DNA from: Hirudinaria manillensis
Lineage: Eukaryota > Annelida > Clitellata > Hirudinida > Hirudinidae
Length of the DNA stretch: 64,000 nt
NCBI GenBank assembly: GCA_034509925.1
Contig: CM067528.1
Location: 11,222,501-11,286,500, forward strand
Direction of reading: 5' to 3'
Shown: positions 1 through 12,740 of the stretch, in pieces
Layout of the letters: every line of letters begins with the position of its first letter
Position numbering within the stretch: the first letter of the stretch is position 1
The notes under the pieces: model-generated
What the model was told of the DNA's origin: nothing
Seen by the model: only the letters and a program-made list of their open reading frames with translations
The model's database searches: none
Position numbers and translations under genes: made by a program

Positions 1-339
1 GATGGACGGATGGATAGATAGATGGATGGATGGATACCCTCAGTTCTCTCCCCTCATCCGCCAACCCACAGAAAAAAATCCCTTCCATGGATTTTGATTG
101 ACACTTTGATCTTCAACTTTTCCTATTCGTTTTTTTTTTTTATTTGTCAAAACTCCTTTTATTCATTTAGTCGTTTTTCGTTTCATTAGATGTTTGCTGG
201 AGATAATTTCCTGATATTTCGAGATAAAATTTTAAAGAAATCGTCTCCGGATACGAAATGATAAGCGAACGTTGGACGATGATAAAGAGTCGTGAATGTT
301 CCAATTTCCAAGGAAATATCATTTTATGGATACGACGAG

Positions 340-450
340 CGTTGTCGTTGAAGTTGTTGTTGTTGTTGTTGGTGGTGCTGCTGCTGTTGTTGGTGGTGGT
401 GCTGCTGTTGTTGTTGTTGTTGGTGGTGCTGCTGCTGTTGTTGTTGTTAT
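340..450. repeat. TTG/GTGGTGCTGC microsatellite
   Basis: Imperfect GTT, GTG and GCT triplets in alternating blocks. Both forward reading frames stay open as poly-Val/Ala or poly-Leu, a property of the repeat and not of a protein. Confidence 0.85.
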
Positions 451-945
451 TGTTTCATCATTCTGCCCCATCACCCAACCACTTATTTTTGGGCCCTCGC
501 TGGATGGATGGACTGTTGTGCTGACAGACGGACGGATGGATGGGCGGACGGATGTTGTTGTTGTGGAATATTATCCTGCACGTAATTGTCAAGTTATTTT
601 AAGAAACCGGGAATTCCAATATTAAATCACTTCCATTTCCATGCGTTTTTTTAAAAATACAAATACAAAAAAAAAAACAATACAAATTTTTGCAAATGCT
701 TCGCAGAATGAAAACTGATCGTACTTGATCGTGTATTTATTTTTAAATTTAGCAAAAAATAGAAAAAAAAGAGAAATTCACGCTCGAATCAAAATTCTCA
801 CCTACGATTCATCAGACACTAAAACCTCACATTGATATTGTCTTCAAAGTAAACAACATGTGAACCCGTCTGTTTACATATTTCAAGTTCGAATCAATTT
901 ATAACACCACACGGCTAATGACATTTGAGAAAAATTTGAGGATAA

Positions 946-966
946 AATAAAAATAATAATAATAAC

Positions 967-1024
<58 letters not shown>

Positions 1025-1055
1025 GTAATAATAACGACAATAACAATAATAAAAA
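946..1055. repeat. (AAT)n microsatellite
   Basis: Almost pure AAT triplets over about 110 bp, interrupted by a few AAC and AGT. Open reverse frames here give poly-Tyr or poly-Leu and are not genes. Confidence 0.9.
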
Positions 1056-1247
1056 CACTTCACAACGAAAGATGTCCGAAAAGCAATGGAGCGTTGGATA
1101 CAAGTTCCACCGTCTCTGAACCCATTGAGGGCTGATTGATGGCACATTCGGTTGATTCAGCATTTCTCTTGTACAAATGAGACTGGAAACTCAGGCCAGT
1201 CAAATCAAAAGATGCATTGCTTCCATCTGCAATCGAGGAGAACCGTC

Positions 1248-1302
1248 ATCATCGTCATCATCATCGTCATCATCATCGTCGTCGTCTTCTTCTTCTTCTT
1301 TA
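1248..1302. repeat. CATCAT/CGTCGT/CTTCTT microsatellite
   Basis: Compound triplet repeat (TCA, TCG, TCT) that gives a spurious poly-Ser or poly-Ile/Val frame. Confidence 0.8.
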
Positions 1303-1693
1303 TCAGCGTCATCAACATCCCCGATCTCTATCATGATTAACGAAGTGAACTTAATGCAATAATAATCAGTAATCAATCGCAGGCTGGTTTAGAGCTCACG
1401 CTCACGCACACACAAATACACGTACACACACGCACACACACAGATCCACGTTGCAAGTCCAATATTGGAAACTTTCTCTTTCATTAAGTCGAGATTCTAA
1501 ACATTTCCCAGAGACTCGCATCAGGAACTCGACTGCTAGGCCTAACCGGTCCGACAGGCCTAACTGGTCAATCATGGCAAGGACACAAGAGGAGAACTGA
1601 CCCTGAATGTTTTAATCGCATTTTTTTAAGCACAAACAACTCCTTTAACATTTCCTGAATTCAGTCCTTGAGAAGGCATTGCAATGGAGCTGC

Positions 1694-1862
1694 TTGGATG
1701 GATGATTGGATGGATGGTTGTATGGATACCTGGGTGGATGCTTCGATAGATGCCTGGATGGTTGCCTGGATGGATGCTTCGATAGATGCTTGGATGGTTG
1801 CCTGGATGGTTGCTTGGATGGATCCCTAGATGGATGCCTGGATGGTTGCTTGGATGGACGCC
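1694..1862. repeat. GGATGGATGCCT-type minisatellite
   Basis: About 170 bp built from 12- and 24-bp variants of TGGATGGTTGCC and TGGATGGATGCT, probably expanded from a GGAT tetranucleotide. Open frames on both strands are repeat artefacts. Confidence 0.8.
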
Positions 1863-2496
1863 CATACGACAACAACGTTGATCACTACTCGCGTCTACGC
1901 TCCATTTAGCAGGAAAGATGGCCCGCACTAAAGAGAAGCAACTTTATTACAAGATGCATTAAAAGGTTTTCTAAACTGGAATCCAAGACACAAGAAAGAT
2001 CTGCAAGTTAATTTGCTGTCTTTAAAAACATTCAGAAACGTGCGGAAATTATTTTGTTTTTCATATTTTCTTTTTTGGTCGAACGGTCGAATGTTATTAC
2101 CGGAGCGGTTATTTACGTCTGTCCGACTGTCTGATTGCCTTCGCCTCCTTAACCTTTGACCTTTGAACTTTGAACTGCAGATGAGGTGTTGCACGGATTG
2201 GAATGGCCAACACCAAAAGGCAGTCAACCGTAACTCAAAAAAAAAAAAGAAAACAAACTTTCGGACCGGAAAAGTCTTCCAAATCACGCGGAACCGCTTT
2301 CGAGAGCCGATGGAAGGATTGAGTTCGGATGAATCTTTCCATCGAAATCCTTCAATGTTTCCATGCTAGGATGGCTTAGTTCAGCAATTGGTGTCTATAA
2401 TTCGAAGAAAAAGCGAAAAATCTGGTTGCCAATTTTTATTTTGACTGTTTTGACTATTTTGACATTATAAGGTTGCGAGGAACTCCTCCATCGTTG

Positions 2497-2552
2497 TGGT
2501 AATCATCATCATCATCGCCATCACTATCGTCATCATCATCATCATCATCATT
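2497..2552. repeat. (ATC)n microsatellite
   Basis: ATC triplets with a few GCC and GTC interruptions. Confidence 0.8.
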
Positions 2553-2856
2553 AATCCTTTCCAACAGCAGAAGGAAATAGATTTGATTTCCTAGAAAGAA
2601 AGCTCAGAAAAGTCTCCGATGTAGTCGGTTCTGCCTGAGAAATTGTAAGAATATCGGAAGATGGAAGATGCGCCATTGATTGTCGGATTGTTATTGATCT
2701 TTCTGCTTTTACGGGCGCTTACTGCCAAAGATTTTCGGCGTCCATGGAAAGGAGTCCATGGAAAGGAGTCCATGGAATTGTAAATTGTTTGAAAGACTCG
2801 AAAATTTTTATCATCGTTCGAGAAGAAAGTGCTTTTCAATATTAAATTTATATATG

Positions 2857-2932
2857 AATGAATGGATGTATGGATGGATGGATGGACGAATGGACGGATG
2901 GACGGATGGACGGATGGATGGACGGATGGATG
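2857..2932. repeat. (GGAT/GGAC)n microsatellite
   Basis: Tetranucleotide repeat of GGAT with GGAC variants. Similar arrays occur at 1-36 and around 500-560, so this motif is common locally. Confidence 0.85.
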
Positions 2933-3447
2933 TCCAAATCCAACAAATCCCCGAATCGTTTCCTGAGGACAGAATAACTTAGCGGATGACACTTGCACTT
3001 CTGGTAAAAAATAAGTAAAATATTGTTCAACGTCTTGGATGGTCCTTGAAAGAGTCCAACGTTCTGCAAAAAAAACCACCTCGAATATTTAAAATGAGAT
3101 TTTTATGTTTATTTAACTTTTATTTATAACTATAAATAAAAATATTCTATTTATATTTTATTATATTTATTATTTTTTTAAAGTAATCCAATTTAATTTT
3201 CGATAAAATTAAACAGGAGATTTGATTTTAATTTATTTCAACATTTTTACTGATTTTAATGATTTTAACGTTTAATTCAGAAAATAAACTTTCCGTAAAA
3301 TCGCTCAATTTCTTTGTTTGAAAAATGATGTTGAACTTAACTTTTCCTTATATTTTACTTTGTGACTTTGTTGATGGTGACTGAACTGTTTTAATAAACA
3401 TTTTAATATTGCAATAAACATTGTAATAAAAAAATCTATTACAAACA

Positions 3448-3461
3448 ATTAATTAATTAAT

Positions 3462-3504
<43 letters not shown>

Positions 3505-3518
3505 TTATTAATTAATAA
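3448..3518. repeat. TTAA/TTTA repeat
   Basis: TTAA tetranucleotides passing into about ten TTTA units. Confidence 0.8.
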
Positions 3519-5532
3519 AAAATCCTTTGCAAAATATATCGCTGAAATAAAAAGATAATTTTAACTAAAATTGATTTTTTTTTAAATGCCAAGAAATATT
3601 GAATCCAGAATTTCTCTCCAAAGGATTGGAATCCTTGTTGTTCGTCCGACGGCTTCACTCGATTCCAATTCCATCTCCGGTGCCGCTTTCCATCCTCCGT
3701 GGTGCACGTCACGTGGAGTGTTAATATTTAAATTAGCTTCTGGATTATTCCGGAATTAATCGATCGTGTTAGTGATATGCATGGAAATGTTATTACTTGG
3801 TTTAGTTTGGTTTTGAAGAAGTATTGGTGCTTGGATAGGTTTTATTATTATTTTGTTTATAATAAATATAATTATAATGTACGATTATAATAATACGTTG
3901 AACAGACTAGTTACAAGTTAAAAGTTAACTTAGATTTTAAAACTATTTGCTGATCGTTTGTGGGCAAAATATAATTTTACGTTCAAAAACGAATTTAAAA
4001 ATAAAATTGAATAATTAAAATAAATCTAATAATTTTATTTATTTATTTCTTTTTTTTTTAATCCATTATCACTTCATTAATTTGAATCTGTATTGAATCT
4101 GGAATTTGAATTGCGACGGGCGGATTGAAGTTTGCTTGACACACGAATTGTTGAGTGATTTTCTCAAATCTTCGGCAATCTTTCAAAAGTCAGAAATTTT
4201 TTCAGCTTCATACTCCATAAGAATCGAGAAGTCATTGTCCACCTAATCCAAGCTAATTCCAGCCTCTTCCTTTCTTAAAAAGAACTTTAATTTTTATTGC
4301 AATAGAAAGCCAGGACTAGAGTCGTCCAGGTACAAAATAATTCTTCGTCTGAAGAAAAAAAAACACACTACAATCGCTGATTACATTGAACAGCAACAAC
4401 AATTGTTGTGGTCGTCATCGTCATTGTTGTTGTTGCTACTGTTGTTTTGTTGTCGTTTTGTTGAATATTTTTCATCCGAAAAAATGCTCCAACAACGGAC
4501 GAATAAACACTTCTCATGATGTTCACTTCATGGTACGGGTTTACTTCCAGTCAGTGATTAATCTGATTGCAAAATGTTGCAAAAAGATTGCAAAAATAAG
4601 TTTCTCGAAGGAGCTGCAATAAGAAGAGGAGCCATGGTAATAAAAAATAATTCATGGGTCCCAAAGATATTCGTAAAATAGTTGAATCGGGTCAGAGGTT
4701 GACGCATTTGCAAAATTGCTCGATTACAAACATTCGCGGTTAAAAGTGGAATTATTTAAAAATCATTTTTTTCTTCTTTTCTCTTGAATTTCACAATTTT
4801 TTTCGACGACTGTCAATTTAGTTCTAAATGATGTTAATTTAAATCCACTTTGAATCCAGACAATCTCAGCTTTTGGAGTGATTTCAGGCGATAAAATTGA
4901 GATAAAATTCTGCTCATCCAACATTTTCTGGACCCGGATTTGTTTCCCACGCTGCAAGTTTATACTCGGCTTTGAAATTACTTTTGAAACTCTTTTCTGT
5001 GCTTTGTTAAAGCTCTTTTCAAAAAGATCGTATTGAAATTTTCAGCTATTTTCTACAAGTTTTTAAATGTAACTTTATATTTGGTCGAGATTAAGATTAG
5101 GATTAAGGTTAAGAGTCGATTAGAAATAAAAATCTGCTTTATACTTAAATCAATAATTGTAATTGTACAATAAAATAATGTAAAACCTTTCAAATTATAG
5201 CTGATTATTAATTATTATTAATATAATAAAATAATATCAATTTAAATTAACTTTTCCACAAAAACCTCATTCTGAACATCCTACGGTACGATTGTGTGGG
5301 TTGAAGCAGAGAGGTGTCAACGCCATTTTTTGGTTAGTTTTCGTTTTATGGGCAAAAAAAAAAATAAACCCAGTTATAAAGAAATTATGGCAAACTCGAA
5401 ACAGCCACCGTCAGTTATCAAGTCCTGTGTTTATGTGCATATTTGCTTCTGACATTACGATTTAACGTTCCATTTCACCTCGAAAGTAATAAAACCAATA
5501 TTAGTATAATAACAATTAATTAAATATCTCAG

Positions 5533-5885
5533 ATTATTATTTATTTATTAAACATTATTATTTATTTATTTATTAAACATTATTATTTATTTATTTATTA
5601 AACATTATTATTTATTTATTTATTAAACATTATTATTTATTTATTTATTAAACATTATTATTTATTTATTTATTAAACATTATTATTTATTTATTTATTT
5701 ATTAAACATTATTATTTATTTATTTATTAAACATTATTATTTATTTATTTATTAAACATTATTATTTATTTATTTATTAAACATTATTATTTATTTATTT
5801 ATTTATTTATTTATTAAACATTATTATTTATTTATTTATTAAACATTATTATTTATTTATTCATTAAACATTATTATTTATTGCA
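5533..5885. repeat. 25-bp AT-rich minisatellite
   Basis: About fourteen tandem copies of a unit of roughly 25 bp, made of AAACATTATT followed by TTTA tetranucleotides. Copies differ mainly in the number of internal TTTA steps, which suggests slippage inside the unit as well as unit duplication. Confidence 0.9.
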
Positions 5886-6442
5886 TTAAACATGAACTGC
5901 AGAACTTAAATTAACGTAAAAATTTCAACTGAAAGCTCTCGAGAACCAATTATTTCCCCACAGAACATTGAAACCGAAACCGAAACTGAAACCTTCTGAA
6001 CACGTGAAGCAAATTAACTTCCAGTCAGTTAATTTCCTACCTTTATTACCGTCCGCAAATAAAGTTGCGAAGTGCAGACATCTTTTTCAAGTCTGGTGTT
6101 TCAAATTTCTACCTGAACGAATTGTTACTCGATTTTACAAGAGGCTTTTACAGCCATGAAACTATTTTCAAAAAATCAGATCCTAAAATTACTTTTAAAC
6201 GTTGGCTGCTGAAAGTAAATTTATGCCGAGCAGAAATGTTGTCCAAATTTTCCATTTATCATAATATTACGAATTAATAAATATGAATTAAATGCGGATT
6301 AATAAAGAAAGAAATTTCAATTTTTACTTTGAATTTTTCACACAATAAATAATAAAAATAAATATATATACATATATATATAAATAAAAATAATAAAATA
6401 TAAATAATTAATATAAAATAATAAAAATATATAAAATAAACT

Positions 6443-6745
6443 TTAACAAATATTTAAATAAAAAAATGTTTTAATCTCATTTGAAGGGCAGAAAAAATCT
6501 ACGAAGAGTACAACCAGTTCCGTGCGGTAGTGTCGCATTATGGACTGGTCCATTGGGAGCCAGGGGGTGAGCAGCATCCTATTTGAGCTTCGTAATCGTA
6601 AATAGCGCTTATGGCTTTCATTTGATGGTCCATTTAAACATTTCTCTTTATGCTGGACGTCCCTATTTCGTGATGGTGTGATCCAATACAGCGAGTGGAT
6701 TACACTTCCGGTTTTTAAAAAATGCATCTGCCTACATGATTCCAT
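6443..6745 (-). pseudogene. Possible pogo/Tigger-like transposase remnant
   Basis: An isolated 100-codon reverse frame with no splice or regulatory context. It contains LLTPWLPMDQSIMRHYRTEL, which resembles the pogo/Tigger/CENP-B-like DDE transposase block in which Pro-Pro-Asn-Thr-Thr is followed by Gln-Pro-Met/Leu-Asp-Gln-Gly. Here the Pro-Pro-Asn part is degraded and about three residues before the His-Tyr-Arg appear to be missing. No upstream catalytic region or terminal inverted repeat was recognised. The match is short and made by eye, and may be chance. Confidence 0.3.
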
Positions 6746-7053
6746 GACAATAAATAATCAATTTTGTGGGCAATTTCCGGAAGGAAATGGTAATTTTTTT
6801 AATATTTGATGATTTTGTGGTGAATAGATAAGAATATTCCTTCAAATGGAGATTTAAGTTTCATCTTTATCTTGAATATTTCAAAATTATTCGGTAACAT
6901 TTGGCGGTCTCGGTAAAAATTTTATGCAATTTTTTTTCTTGCCTTTCAATTTGTCTCGGCCAATTTTTTCACGAGGACTTGAAGAGGAGGAAAAATTAAA
7001 AAAAAAATAATAATCTTCAAAATCGAAACTTTGTTCGCGACCTATTTTTCAAG

Positions 7054-10000
7054 GCGTGTTTGCCACGATGTGCGAGATCGACATAACCTTCTATCCTTTC
7101 GACCGACAACGCTGCGAACTGAAATTCGGGGCATGGTCCTATCATACCAACAAGATGAACCTGACCGTGCCCCTGACCAGAATCAACTTGGATTCTTACA
7201 AGAAGAACGGCGAGTGGGAAGTCGAGGGAACGACGGCCAAGAGGCACGAATTCTCCTACGAATGCTGCCCTGATCAAAGATTTTCCAATACTGCCTTCGT
7301 TGTTTATCTCAGGTTTGTTCTTCGCCGATTTGGAATAAAAAGCCAAACATTTATTTACATTTTAACCTTTTTTTTAAAAACTGGAAATAATGATTATTAT
7401 CATTTCATTTTATTATTTATTATTTACTATTTGTTATTGGCGGTTTCTGATTTATTTCTTTTTCTGGTGATTTATTTGTAACCGTGTAACTGTAACTTAT
7501 AACTGATAAATGTACTTATTGTGATTTATTATGATATTATGAGTTAATGACTTTGATTTTTCAAAATTCTTGTCTTCTTATTATAATATACAGTTTTCTA
7601 CATTTTCAACATCTCTATCCCCGATCAGCGTTGATGGTCTCCAGATTTTTTCTTTTTTATGATGAAATAATTAAACAAATAAATAAATTTAGCATTTTAC
7701 CATCGTTGAAATCAGAAAAAAGAAAGAAAATATTGTTATAACATGTTTCAATCCCCCTATGGCCACCCATGTTTGGTTCGAACACGTCAGACGATTTAAG
7801 GAATGGCGGGAAAGGTGTTACCTGGAAAACGTGTTTCATGTTCCGAGAGCATTTTCCATTCTGGTTGTAAACTTTAAGTTGCATTCGCTGGGAACATGTG
7901 CTAAGAGTGAGGCATTACATTTGCTTGTCAAATAGGATTAATTTGGATATTTATTTATACGTATTTGTTTATTGGTTTGTTTATTTGTTTGTTTATTTTT
8001 TTAAACTAATTTAATTCCATTGTTTGTGAAATTAATTCGATGTTAAGAGAAGCATTCTGTAAATTAAAATCTGGAAGAAACGTTTTATTAAGAAGAGTTT
8101 TTGAAGCTGTAAAAATATTGCCGTCTGGTTGACAGAAGTTGGGATTTTTTTAAACTGTAATTTAATAGATTAAACATTTCTTTTTATGATCGTAATAATT
8201 ACAAATAATAAAATCTCTTTTTTTCAATTCTTCGTCGCAATAAATTAATTTAATTATTTTCCGGGTGACTTTGTTCTAACGAAGTTATTGGATTTAATCA
8301 GTCCTTGGAACTGACTGTCTTAAGTATTTTAAAGGAAACCTGTCATTTCATTCTTTCATCTGGGTTTCATTTAGATTTTATTTTCCTGTTCTAGAATTAA
8401 TTCGAGTCACCTAATCACAGATTCACAATTCACCTTTATCGGATTCAATCAATCGATCAATCGATCGATCAATCAATCAATCGATCAATCAATCAATCGA
8501 TCGATCAATCAATCAATCGATCAATCAATCAATCAATCAATTAGTCAATCAGTCAGTCAATCAATCAATCAATCAATCAATTAATCAACCATTCGTGCAG
8601 TCCATTCATCCGTTTATTGAAATCCGCTTTCCAGAAGAAGGCATTTGTTCTACGTCATGAACGTCATCATGCCTTCCATCATGACATCCATCCTCCTTCT
8701 GTCCATCTTCTTCTGCACGCCGGCTCAAAAGGTCCAGATAGGAGTTGTAGTCTTGCTCAGCTTCAGAATCTTCCTGCTCAATGTGGCCGGGAACATACCC
8801 AAGACCTCAGACCACATACCCCTGCTTGGTAAGTGGTTGAACCATACCCAGGGGGGAGGGTAGGACCATACGGGGGTTTGGGGCCTAAGGTTATCCATGG
8901 GTGATGCTGGGATTTATTTGTGCCAATTATTTTGGCGCCTGGGTGCCTACTCCTGTGTGAACTCGATCTCCGACAGGCTCCTAATAAGACTTTTTGGCGG
9001 CTAAGATCTCTTTGAGGAGCCACTGAATTCTGAAAAATTGCATCTGGCACGATTTATAATGATAATTATTATTATTATTATTACTATCACTATTTATTCT
9101 TTATGATTATTATAATCGTATAGAACTATTTATCCTATTAAGATGAAATAGTCCCTGAATTTCACTAATTCCTTAACCGTTGAGTTTCTGTGTTTTCAGT
9201 AATATATCTGACGTGCACTCTGGCAATTACCACCATGTCCATGGTTCTGACGGTTTGGGTTCTAAACCTGTACGGGGTTGCGGACAGACCGGTCCCCATT
9301 TGGATGAAGAAGGTTTTCTTGGTCCACTTGGCCAAGATACTTGGTATGTGCGAAACTTCCAGAACCTACTACGAGGAGGTATTTGCAGCTACCGTTGAAT
9401 CCATGACCACTCCAGCGAAACCCGTCACTCGAGGCTTTGGAGCGCCAAAATTCGCAACAAAGCACGCTACGAACGTAAGTCCAAGTCGTAATAGTTTCCA
9501 CAAAATGACCTAAAAATCAACGATGCAAATATTACAACCGATCCATCATGATTTGCCACTGAGCGAACGATTCAATGATAAAAAAGAAGCAAAATCGATT
9601 TTTTTCGTTCAATTTCGATTTACGAGCTCCTATCGATCCTATTATCTTTCAAAACAACAGAACCGCGGACCAGCGACTCAGTCAAACTCCGGAGACCCGG
9701 GGTCCAAACAGCAGACGAAATCCGACGAAGAACAGGAAGGAGGAGGAAGCGACGATCGCACGAAACAACAAGACACGCGCCCCGACAACGAAGCCTCAGC
9801 TCCAGCAGTTGACCGACTGCGCATCGACCAACTCTGCATTCCATCAATTTCCTCTGATGGCCTTCGCACGCCTCAGACTCCTCAATCAATGAAATCGCTG
9901 CCGGCTGGCGATCAATCGATGCCGAAGTCTTCTTCTCGCCAGCCGCGACCGGTCAGTCAGTCCCCTCCACTGCAAGAGGCCCAGCAACCTTCGGCTTTCA

Positions 10001-10239
10001 CTGCTGCTTTCCAACTCCAGCTCCTACAGCACCTCACTCCTACCTTTCGACTCCCGAAGACCAAGGATCCTCCGTCTATGGCCTCTGCTCTCAACTATTC
10101 GAGGGAGTGGACGAGGTTGGCCGAGGTTTTCGACCGTCTCTTCTTCTGGCTCTTCCTCGCTGCCATCGTCCTGTCTACTCTCGGCTTGTTCCATCCGATC
10201 CTCTTCGACAAGAAACCCACATTCGACAACAAAAATTGA
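7054..10239 (+). CDS. Nicotinic acetylcholine receptor-like alpha subunit, 3' part
   Basis: Pentameric ligand-gated ion channel subunit of the plasma membrane. Exons: 7054-7312, 8635-8828, 9200-9474, 9661-10239 (stop 10237-10239), phases agreeing, 434 codons plus two leading bases. Seen in order: the 13-residue Cys-loop CEIDITFYPFDRQRC; loop C with the vicinal cysteines of an alpha subunit (YECCPD); LRRRHLFY leading into M1; M2; M3 from about VIYLTCTLAITTMS; a cytoplasmic loop of about 200 residues rich in Ser, Pro and Gln; and M4 near LFFWLFLAAIVLSTLGLF. The tyrosine normally 5-6 residues after the Cys pair is Phe. The pore helix is odd: KVQIGVVVLLSFRIF lacks the usual Glu before the 0' Lys (Gln instead), has Arg at 12' and Gly at 20'. 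The N-terminal ligand-binding exons and signal peptide were not found, so the start given is an internal exon border. Family assignment is firm; ligand and ion selectivity are not. Confidence 0.88.
8440..8592. repeat. (AATC)n/(GATC)n repeat in receptor intron
   Basis: Tetranucleotide repeat of AATC with GATC variants, ending about 40 bp upstream of the exon that starts at 8635. Confidence 0.85.
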
Positions 10240-10730
10240 CGCGGAATTAAAAAGGAGAAAGACTTTTATTCTGTGCAAACGACAAGGTCGGTTTTCATGC
10301 AATGTCCAGCAGACGCGTCGAAACGAAGAATGACTGATGGATTGCAACATTCCTATTGATGAATTATCCAATTATACAAGCATAGGAGTGACGTCCCATC
10401 TCTTTCTAAATCTTCACTACAAAATGAGACCCAGAATTAAGCATGCAACTCGCACAACCAAATTAGCCTCATCTTCTGGACAAACCGGGGAGGCTAGAAT
10501 TGGACTCGACAAGACCGTCGATTCATCATCCTCTGATCCATCCCTGGAGAAATTCCAAGAAATTGATCCTTGGTCCGAGAAAAACGCGGCCTCAGAGACG
10601 CTTCTGGGGATTTATTTTTCTACCACTTTCCGTAGGTTTCAAATCGAGCGAAGAAACCAGAATTTAAAGCAAGATTTTGTTTTGCCCTCAAATAAAATTT
10701 AATTCCAATAAACCTTCCCAGACGCAGACC
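10240..10730 (+). other. Probable 3' UTR of the receptor gene
   Basis: Begins at the receptor stop codon. Two AATAAA polyadenylation signals lie at 10691-10696 and 10707-10712. Base composition is less AT-rich than the flanks, as in the last exon. A 121-codon frame (10337-10702) is open here but has no recognisable domain; I treat it as UTR. Confidence 0.5.
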
Positions 10731-12707
10731 CCAGGTAATACTTTTTTTTCTAAACAAAATTGTCGAAAATCAATCAACCCATTATGATGATCCTCGTCGT
10801 CCAGCGAGTGCTTATTCGATCGCAGAACTCACGTAAAGTACAGACTCAATAACCTTTCGAGAGGTGTCAGTTTCAATAATAACGAAACGGTGGAAGAAAT
10901 AAGACCCTATTTCCTTCACGTACTGAGACAGACGATAACGAAACAAGATAAAATAATAATAGAGTAGGCTTCCGCCCGGACCGACGTAACAATTACAGGG
11001 ACCGGCACGAACAACTTATCTGCTCCCAGACTTCACGCAAGACAGGAAATGCACTTTTGGGGTAGCTGGAAAGAAATAAACGAACCGGAAGAATATCCGA
11101 CAAGATCGAATCGATGCGGGAGGGAGTTTGGCAGATAGTTCTGCACGGTCCAGTTGAAAATGAAAGATTAAGAACTTTAAGAGCGAACTGGAATTAAGCT
11201 TTGAGCTTAATTCGAGCGCGTTTTCCAGGTGCCATGGAAGATTACTATGCACCGAGCTATGGAAGCCAGCACTCGATTTCTTTTCCAATATTTCTATTTA
11301 TTCATAAAAAAAAAGCAAATTAACTCAAACCTGGAGTCAATAAATTTCAAGCAACTACTGAATTAGAAACAAATGCAAATAATTAACTCGAATCAAGATG
11401 AACCGAACCAAAGAAATAATAACAAATAACAAAATAAAATAGCACAATAATAGCAATAAAAATGCAAATGATAACTTTTTAATCATTAATAATAGTTATA
11501 AAAAAAGTTAATTAGAATTAATAACTTTTCTGTCGGAGATCATTGGAAATACATTGAAAAATGGCCACTCGAGAACCCACGAGAATGATTAGAAACTGCA
11601 AAACAAAACAAAAAAAAAAAATCTAAGCTTTAAAACATGTGGTTGTCTGACGAGCCACCACTAAATGCAATGCAAGGATGAAATGCAGAAGAAGCTTTTT
11701 CTTCTTTTTTCTTTATTTTTTTTCAAAAGGAAAAAAAAATCCAACAAAATTAATGACGGCAGATCAATCGCGTTTGTTGGGCCATGAGAATCAGCTGCAA
11801 AAGAAAAACTGCTGTAGAATAGATTAAGATGCATTTGCCAATGAGATGTTAGACTCGGGAAGAGAGGGAGGCAGGGATTAATTAATTAATTATTAAATTA
11901 ATTAAATAAAATTAATTAATAATTTAATTAACCATGAAAATTAGTTAAAATTCAAAAATAGTTGAGCAGTTGAGTTGGAAATTCTAAGAAGATATAAAAA
12001 AAAAACTATGACTACTTGAAAATGAGGAGTGCTGATATCACAGCAGAAAGTGACAAGCTGACTTAAAAACACACAAACAGGCACATCAATGCATGCACAC
12101 AAGAACACAAGTGTGGAAATAAATAGAACAATAAAATAGAGCCACCAAAATAGAATACTCAACCAATCATCTATGACGTCATAAAGATCCTCCAATCAAG
12201 CGCAAGCTTCGATTGACTTCAACCAGATTCGAAATACTTAATGAAATGGAAAATTATCGTCTGCCATGGATCGGCAGCTCTCAAAGATGGCGTCTCTCGT
12301 TGGAAAACAAAGAAACGGAACATGTTCGGAACACGTTTGGAAAACAATCGATCAATCGATCAATCAATCAATCAACAAGAACATCTTAATTCAGATGTTA
12401 AAAATGTCTTCAAGCGATATTTTAATGTTTAATAAAAGAAATTAACTCCATAAAAGTCCTTAATAACCTCTCCAGAACTCCTAACATATTCTTAACCATA
12501 AGTAATTGAAATAAATATTCATTAAAAACAATTGATCGATCGGTAAGAGTATCATAACTCGGATGCTCCATAAAAGTCCTCAATAACCTCTTCGGAACTC
12601 CTAACATAGTTTCAGTCATAAATAATTTAAACGAATAAAAACAACCAAAGATTATTTTAAACGAAAAACTACAAACCATAAAAATCAATTTACATCGTAA
12701 TAATAAC

Positions 12708-12740
<33 letters not shown>

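Larger units (their letters stand above)
1..7053. other. Gene-poor, repeat-rich region
   Basis: No coding exon could be supported on either strand. The stretch is AT-rich and broken up by simple repeats, listed separately where long. The downstream receptor gene must have 5' exons for its ligand-binding domain upstream of 7054. I searched this stretch by eye for the conserved Trp/Tyr motifs of that domain and saw none, so those exons are either divergent here or lie outside the window. Confidence 0.6.

Noticed and set aside
899-1163. Reverse frames rich in Tyr or Leu
   Set aside because: They translate the (AAT)n microsatellite; no domain, splice or codon evidence.
2591-3079. 162-codon reverse frame with His/Pro/Ser repeats
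   Set aside because: Its centre is the GGAT/GGAC repeat, and the flanks have no recognisable domain or exon context.
5533-5885. CRISPR-like array
   Set aside because: Units are contiguous without unique spacers, AT-only, and the genome is eukaryotic; it is a minisatellite.
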